NCBI RefSeq assembly: GCF_000002985.6
Contig: NC_003283.11
Location: 5,952,001-6,016,000, forward strand
DNA: 64,000 nucleotides
From: Caenorhabditis elegans
Lineage: Eukaryota > Nematoda > Chromadorea > Rhabditida > Rhabditidae
Direction: 5' to 3'
The position numbers were made by a program, and so were the translations under genes. The notes below the pieces were generated by a model. That model had not been told where the DNA came from, did no database searches, and was given only the letters and a program-made list of their open reading frames with translations. This document shows, piece after piece, positions 59,501-64,000 of this stretch; position 1 is the stretch's first letter; the number at the start of each line of letters is the position of its first letter.

Positions 59501-62500
59501 TAGGCTTGCCCCCTCGTTTTACCTTGACAGAGCATATCCCAGTTCTCTTTGGTTTTATCAAAACTTTGTCAACTCACAAAAAACGTGCAAAATATTTTTT
59601 TATATTATGATAGTAAAACATATTCAATAAAGCTTATGACAGCCGCGATATGAGCCGTCAAAGTATAGCAAAAAAGATTGTTACGTATTTTTCTCTAGTT
59701 TTTAAAACATGATTTACAATAATAGTTCAAAAATACGTCGAGATATATGAGCCAAGAAAGTTTTTTGAAAAATTTGAATAATTGGATTTCAAATTAAAAA
59801 AGAAAAGATAAGCTCCGAAACATTCAAAATACAATATTCTAGCATTGACATTTTTTACAATTAAGCGATTTGCGTCAACTTGAAAATTAAAATGCCAACT
59901 TGAAAGTTCTTCATGCTTATTTTAAGTAACAAAGTTTAGCTCGCCGTATTCACTCAATAATTTATTTTTGATAGACAGCCATTATAAAGTTTAAATGACA
60001 AAACTCACTTTTTGAATGTGGTATATGCCGGCATGACAAGCATGATTTTTGAATATTTCAAAACTTCAGTGGGGCATTTTTGTAAGTATAGCCAGAAATA
60101 AATATAAACGAACGTATTGGGCGAATAGCTGCTTTCTATTACAAAAATATAAGAGTTTGCGATTAGAAACTTGAGACACAGTAGACAAAAACAAGTAGGC
60201 AGGTATGAGAACTAGGCAGTGGGTGGAGATTCGAGTGTGTATGTTCATGGCAACACCTTCAACTCCTCTCAAATGACTCACAGTTTTCATTTTTCGTTTT
60301 TGACTCATACACTGTCCCATAGAACGCTCTCAAATTTCGTCATCATTGCAAGCCAAAGCTAGTCATTCGAATCTGACTCATTTTCACTGAAACCTCTCTC
60401 TGCTACTCTAGTCTATTTTTTTTTTCAATTCTTGTTTCCAAACATTTCGGTGTTTCTTCAAACCGTTGAGATGACGTGGCAGTATCACAATAAAACTGCG
60501 ATCTATATGGTAAGATTGATGGAGCTTTGAAGGTTGATACGACCTTGCTTATGTATTTTTGTGATGGTTTCATGAACATGCAAAAGAAGCATCTAGAATT
60601 AACAGTGGCATTGCGAAATTAGTCACCACTAACGTACTGATAACAATTAAGTATGACGCGGAAAAAATAGAAGTACTGTAGATTAACGTTTATGGACGAG
60701 GGAAGTTACTATGGCGGGTAGGTCAAAGCAATTATATATTGAAAGGGGTTTGTACCATTTCAAGTTAGATTTCCCTGATATCCTTAACCTGGATAATACG
60801 GTCATTTTTGGTTTACCAAAAAGTCTTTGAATTTTGAAAAATTTCGAAAAAAAGAATGTAAGCCAAATAGGAAAATTACGGTATTCAGTGGAATTTACCC
60901 ATAATTTACATTAGGTTTGCCGACATTGAAAAGTTACTGATAAATCTAAATTTCAAAATTACAGTAGACTTTGATTTTTTAGTTTAATTTTGCTCTAAGT
61001 TACTTGGTTACTTTTCTAACTTTCTGAGCTTGGCAACTTTTTCTTGTCTGTTACGCTTACCTAGAAATACATTTATGAAAAAAACATTTAGTTGAATTAG
61101 TTTTGCTGAACAAAAATTCCAACCCGAGCCTTCAAAACTGATAAAGTTAAAATTTGCAGTAGTCAAACTTTGGGCACTACTCATAATATATTTACAAATT
61201 GAATGCTCTTGCCCTTCTTTCGTCCATTTCTTTTTTCATTTTTAGATAGACGCCCTTTCCTGCCCACCAGGTACACTATGCAAAGTAAATATATTAGTCA
61301 TCACGCAATATTGTATCTACATCCCTCGCTCTTTCGTACACCCTACCTTCCCAGTCTTCACCTAAAAGCTTAGAGAGACACCCACCCCAAGCAGAGGGGA
61401 AAATGAGCCACTTGACAAGAAATATAACGAAATGGATAATCTTTTGAGTAATCAGAGAAAATATTAACAAATCCTCAAAATACGGAAACTTAGAGTCAAT
61501 GATTTTCAGGATAATATGGAGGATGACGATGATGATAAGAGGCTGAAACGTCGTCAAAGGAATAAAGAAGCTGCTGCAAGATGTCGGCAAAGGAGAATTG
61601 ATTTGATGAAGGAATTGCAAGATGTAATAGTTTTATTCAAAAATAATTACATTCACCAAATAAAAAATTAGGATATTTTAATTGCAGTGGGGTATCTACC
61701 TTTAGTGAACACTTAAATTTTGAAGCAATTTTCAGTTAAGCATAACTCAAAAACTATACAGCTTCTCTAAATACTTTCAACAAGCAAAATGTTGATGATA
61801 ACTTTGGCTACATTTTTGCCGTTGGAAAATTGTTAGCAATCTCACCCTGGAAAAAGTTATAGCAGCTGACAACTTGCTGGCCCAGTTTTGACTATTTCTA
61901 TTGGAATCTTCTTAACTCAATAACAGAACGTTTTCATAGAAAACAAAATTTAAAATTGATTGCAATGTTCTAGATTCAGAAATGCCGGTAAAAAATTCAA
62001 AATTTTAAATATTTCAGAAAACAGTTTTGGGCCTAGTTCCAAGAATTTAGTAGTTTTTATAATTAACTTTCAAACATTTTTTAACTTATAAATTCACTAT
62101 GATTTGCAATATATTTCAGTTTCATTTTGAAAAAAAACCACACTTATAGGTTTTTTTAGACTTCAAAATAGGAAGTTTCAACATTGTATTAAAGATAAAT
62201 TTCACGATCTATTTTCAGCAAGTAAATGACTTCAAAAATAGCAACGACAAAAAAATGGCGGAATGCAACAACATCCGAAATAAGCTCAACAGTCTCAAAA
62301 ACTATTTGGAAACGCATGATTGTAAACTGAGTCGCGAAGAACGAACACATGAGATAAATCGATTGATAATCCCACCATCAACAGTTCCACCATCACAACC
62401 ATATCTTCAACATTCGTTGAGAGTTCATCCACCACGTGCTGACTCTGTACCATATTCTATTCGATCAGGACATTCATCTTCATCGTCTGAACAACACTCA

Positions 62501-63691
62501 CCAGTTGAGGACTATAAGCCTTCAATTGATCAATTACTTCTTCCTCCAATCTCATGTATTCAAAATATCAAAGATCGAAATATCAATTCTATGCCACCAC
62601 CAGCTTTACCGGCAAGCACGAGTGCTGCTGGAATTCATGTTATCACTTCTATCCCGGTTTCGCATGCCAACTCATTACACGGTCGTTCGGAAAACGTTTT
62701 CGCAGAACCGGAACGCAAAGTGAGTACATTCATTTTAATTTATTGAATCTTTTACATTACATTTTACTTCAGATTCCAAAAATCGAGTTGGACCAAACAC
62801 TGACATCATTGACCATGCCAGACGACGTTGAACGTCCGTCAGCTCTTCCGACGCTTTCCAGAATCGTTGAAAATCAGCCGATCACTACTCCCAGCAGGCC
62901 TTTCCGTCTCGGGGGGGAATATCAAAATCAAACACCGCAGAGTACAGGGAATGGACTATTCGGAGGCCCACCAGGTAGTTTATTTAATCGGATTGTAGCC
63001 AATGAATAAAAATTGTATTTTTTACAATATTGCAATTCTTAATCCTAAATCTGAGTCTCATCGCGAGCAAAACTTTTCAGCTACCGTACCCGAGCTCTTC
63101 TAGTTTCTACCAATATTTTCACGTGGTGTCAGTCTGTACCATCACGGGTTGATCTACAAAAAATTCGGGAATTTATTCCCTTAAAAAATGTGACGCCATC
63201 ACGTTCTTAACCATGCGATACTTGAAGTATGCGTCTAAATTCCCGCGATTCTCGGAGATCAAACCGATATAGGACACTCTGACACCACGTGTATTTTGAG
63301 ATATCAATATTGCAATAATCATACAAAAATTGGAATATTTTGAAAAAACTCAACGTTAAATATAAAAAATGTTAAAATTGGAACTACAATTGCGAGTACG
63401 GTAGCTGGAAAGTTGTTGGCGTGCCAAGACCCAGAAATTTGCATAATTTTAATTCAAATGCCGATATTTCTACAATATACGAAAATTTTCTTAAATTTTT
63501 CCAGTTTCATCCCGGGCTAAAAAGTGTTATTTTTATTTCTCAAAATATAATTAACGATTTTCATTCCAGGCCCATTCGACTTGCTTTCCTCCAACACTGG
63601 TCTGACACCTTCTGGTCAGCCAACAATGAACTTCGTTTCAACTCCAACCCCGATTCAACCACATCCGGATGCTGATCTCCGACCACTCTAG
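56566..63691 (+). CDS. fos-1: AP-1 transcription factor, Fos family bZIP
   Basis: Sequence-specific transcription factor; in C. elegans FOS-1A drives anchor-cell invasion through basement membrane (family knowledge). Exons of the long form: 56566-56823, 59101-59170, 59216-59352, 61510-61623, 62219-62719, 62773-62974, 63570-63691 (TAG), giving 467 aa. The N-terminus is rich in Ser, Thr, Gln and His. The acidic run EDDDDD precedes the bZIP basic region RRQRNKEAAARCRQRR (Asn, two Ala, Cys and Arg as in Fos). A degenerate zipper of about 35 residues follows, with few leucines (MKELQDQVNDF ... NKLNSLKNYLETHDC), ending in the Fos-like Y-L-x-x-H-x-C. The C-terminal part is Pro/Ser-rich. The weak zipper fits a Fos-type partner that needs Jun to dimerise. 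Intron 2 is only 45 bp (59171-59215). Two alternative first exons are described separately. I recognise it as F29G9.4. Confidence 0.93.
57956..58393. mobile_element. MITE-like element with inverted ends and internal repeats
   Basis: Inverted ends of 26 bp, starting TACCGTATATCTTCTATTAA on the left (57956-57981) and matching the reverse complement of 58368-58393 with one mismatch. The ends are flanked by TA within TTAAATTA-like sequence, fitting a TA target. Inside are repeats of CTCCCTATTAGTMTTGCA, and a ~55-bp block at 58031-58084 is repeated in the same orientation at 58282-58336. There is no transposase. It lies in fos-1 intron 1. Confidence 0.8.
58754..58763 (+). promoter_or_regulatory. 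GC box upstream of an alternative fos-1 exon
   Basis: GGGCGGGGCG in otherwise AT-rich intron sequence, 141 bp before the alternative ATG at 58904. It resembles a Sp1/KLF site. A CTTCATCATCTTCATCATCA tract follows. Confidence 0.4.
58904..58987 (+). CDS. fos-1: Alternative first exon of fos-1
   Basis: ATG 58904 opens 28 codons (MTHQDVSWMFGANPYDDSYN...) ending at a GTAAGA donor in phase 0, exactly as needed to join exon 59101. The resulting protein would be 409 aa, replacing the first 86 residues of the long form. In-frame stop TAA immediately upstream shows it cannot be an internal exon read from 56823. Its composition (acidic, aromatic) looks coding. Confidence 0.65.
60274..60380 (+). promoter_or_regulatory. 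Cluster of three AP-1 sites in fos-1 intron
   Basis: TGACTCA occurs at 60274-60280, 60301-60307 and 60374-60380, all in the same orientation. The region ends about 90 bp before the candidate alternative start exon at 60471. TGACTCA is the binding consensus of Fos/Jun dimers. Confidence 0.6.
60471..60509 (+). CDS. fos-1: Candidate alternative first exon of fos-1 (short form)
   Basis: ATG 60471 encodes 13 residues (MTWQYHNKTAIYM) and ends at a good GTAAGA donor in phase 0, joining the bZIP exon at 61510 in frame. The protein would be 325 aa with the complete bZIP but no N-terminal region. Pyrimidine-rich sequence precedes it. A short FOS-1 isoform is known from the literature, but I cannot tell from sequence whether this or exon 58904 supplies it. 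Confidence 0.5.
63050..63095 (+). repeat. Dispersed repeat copy in fos-1 last intron
   Basis: GAGTCTCATCGCGAGCAAAA then CTTTTCAGCTACCGTA, matching 6776-6840. Confidence 0.55.
63120..63291. mobile_element. MITE-like element with CACGTGGTGTCAG ends
   Basis: The left end CACGTGGTGTCAGTCTGT and the right end (reverse complement CACGTGGTGTCAGAGTGT) are inverted repeats of 18 bp with two mismatches, flanked by TATTT on both sides. The 172-bp interior has no coding capacity. The element sits in the last fos-1 intron (62975-63569). The ends match, from memory, a very abundant C. elegans repeat. Confidence 0.75.
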
Positions 63692-64000
63692 ATTCCGATT
63701 CAAATCATTTTCTGTAGCGTGCATTTGTAATTTTCCCCGTCCAGCTCTCATTATTACAAAATTTCATACAATTTCCCGATTTTCTATCCAATTTCCATAT
63801 CTTTAAATTCAGCCAGTTCTCTCTTTTCTCATTATAGTTTCACTTTTAGCTACTGAAATTCCCCCAACTTTCCGTTTCCAATTATTGTGATAAGAAATAC
63901 ATTCAACTGTAACATCATTTTCTTATTCTTCGAAACCATCAACTTCTTCACTGGTAAATCTTCAAGTCGATTTTCTCCATTTTTTTCTTCTTCAGTTTCA
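63692..64000 (+). other. 3' flank / 3' UTR of fos-1
   Basis: No coding feature. Pyrimidine-rich sequence. No exact AATAAA is visible; GATAAGAAATACATT at about 63890 is a weak possibility for 3'-end formation. Confidence 0.45.

Noticed and set aside
1-64000. tRNA, rRNA, CRISPR array or autonomous transposon
   Set aside because: I looked for B-box GGTTCRANNCC, conserved rRNA words, regular spacer arrays and transposase motifs and found none convincing by eye.

Overview
This is nuclear DNA of a Caenorhabditis nematode. It is about 65% A+T, with many short introns that run from GTAAGT-like donors to TTTTCAG acceptors, several TTTCAG sites just 5' of start codons that suit spliced-leader trans-splicing, and nematode dispersed repeats. 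Splicing the exons by eye gives complete proteins whose sizes and motifs I recognise from memory as C. elegans chromosome V genes around cosmids C10F3 and F29G9: PCM-1 (225 aa), MCP-1 (458 aa), ACY-2 (1080 aa), DHS-16 (388 aa), FUT-8 (559 aa), CPG-4 (782 aa) and FOS-1A (467 aa). No database was consulted.

Layout: 1-1766 (+) holds a multipass membrane protein, probably PGAP2/FRAG1-like, whose 5' end may lie outside the window. 1984-2840 (-) is a small gene encoding only the ligand-binding domain of a Cys-loop channel. 2841-8709 is gene-poor. 8710-11767 (-) is pcm-1, divergent from mcp-1 at 12963-17101 (+). 17102-24028 is intergenic and upstream of acy-2 (24029-29413, +). dhs-16 (31746-33336, +) converges on a small secreted Cys-rich protein gene (33539-34848, -). 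fut-8 is at 35285-38230 (-). 38231-44434 is gene-poor apart from one candidate 85-aa ORF. cpg-4 is at 44435-47266 (+). 47267-56565 is a long upstream region, followed by fos-1 (56566-63691, +), which has several alternative first exons.

The genes do not form a pathway or an operon. Their functions are protein isoaspartate repair, GDP-glucose clearance, cAMP synthesis, steroid hormone (dafachronic acid) synthesis, core fucosylation of N-glycans, eggshell proteoglycan and an AP-1 transcription factor. The most interesting signals are the lone ligand-binding domain, a possible secretory N-terminus on PCM-1, a duplicated cpg-4 terminal exon whose last intron is itself a copy of the 3' UTR, and a cluster of AP-1 consensus sites next to alternative starts of fos-1. 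Two clear MITE-like elements sit in fos-1 introns.
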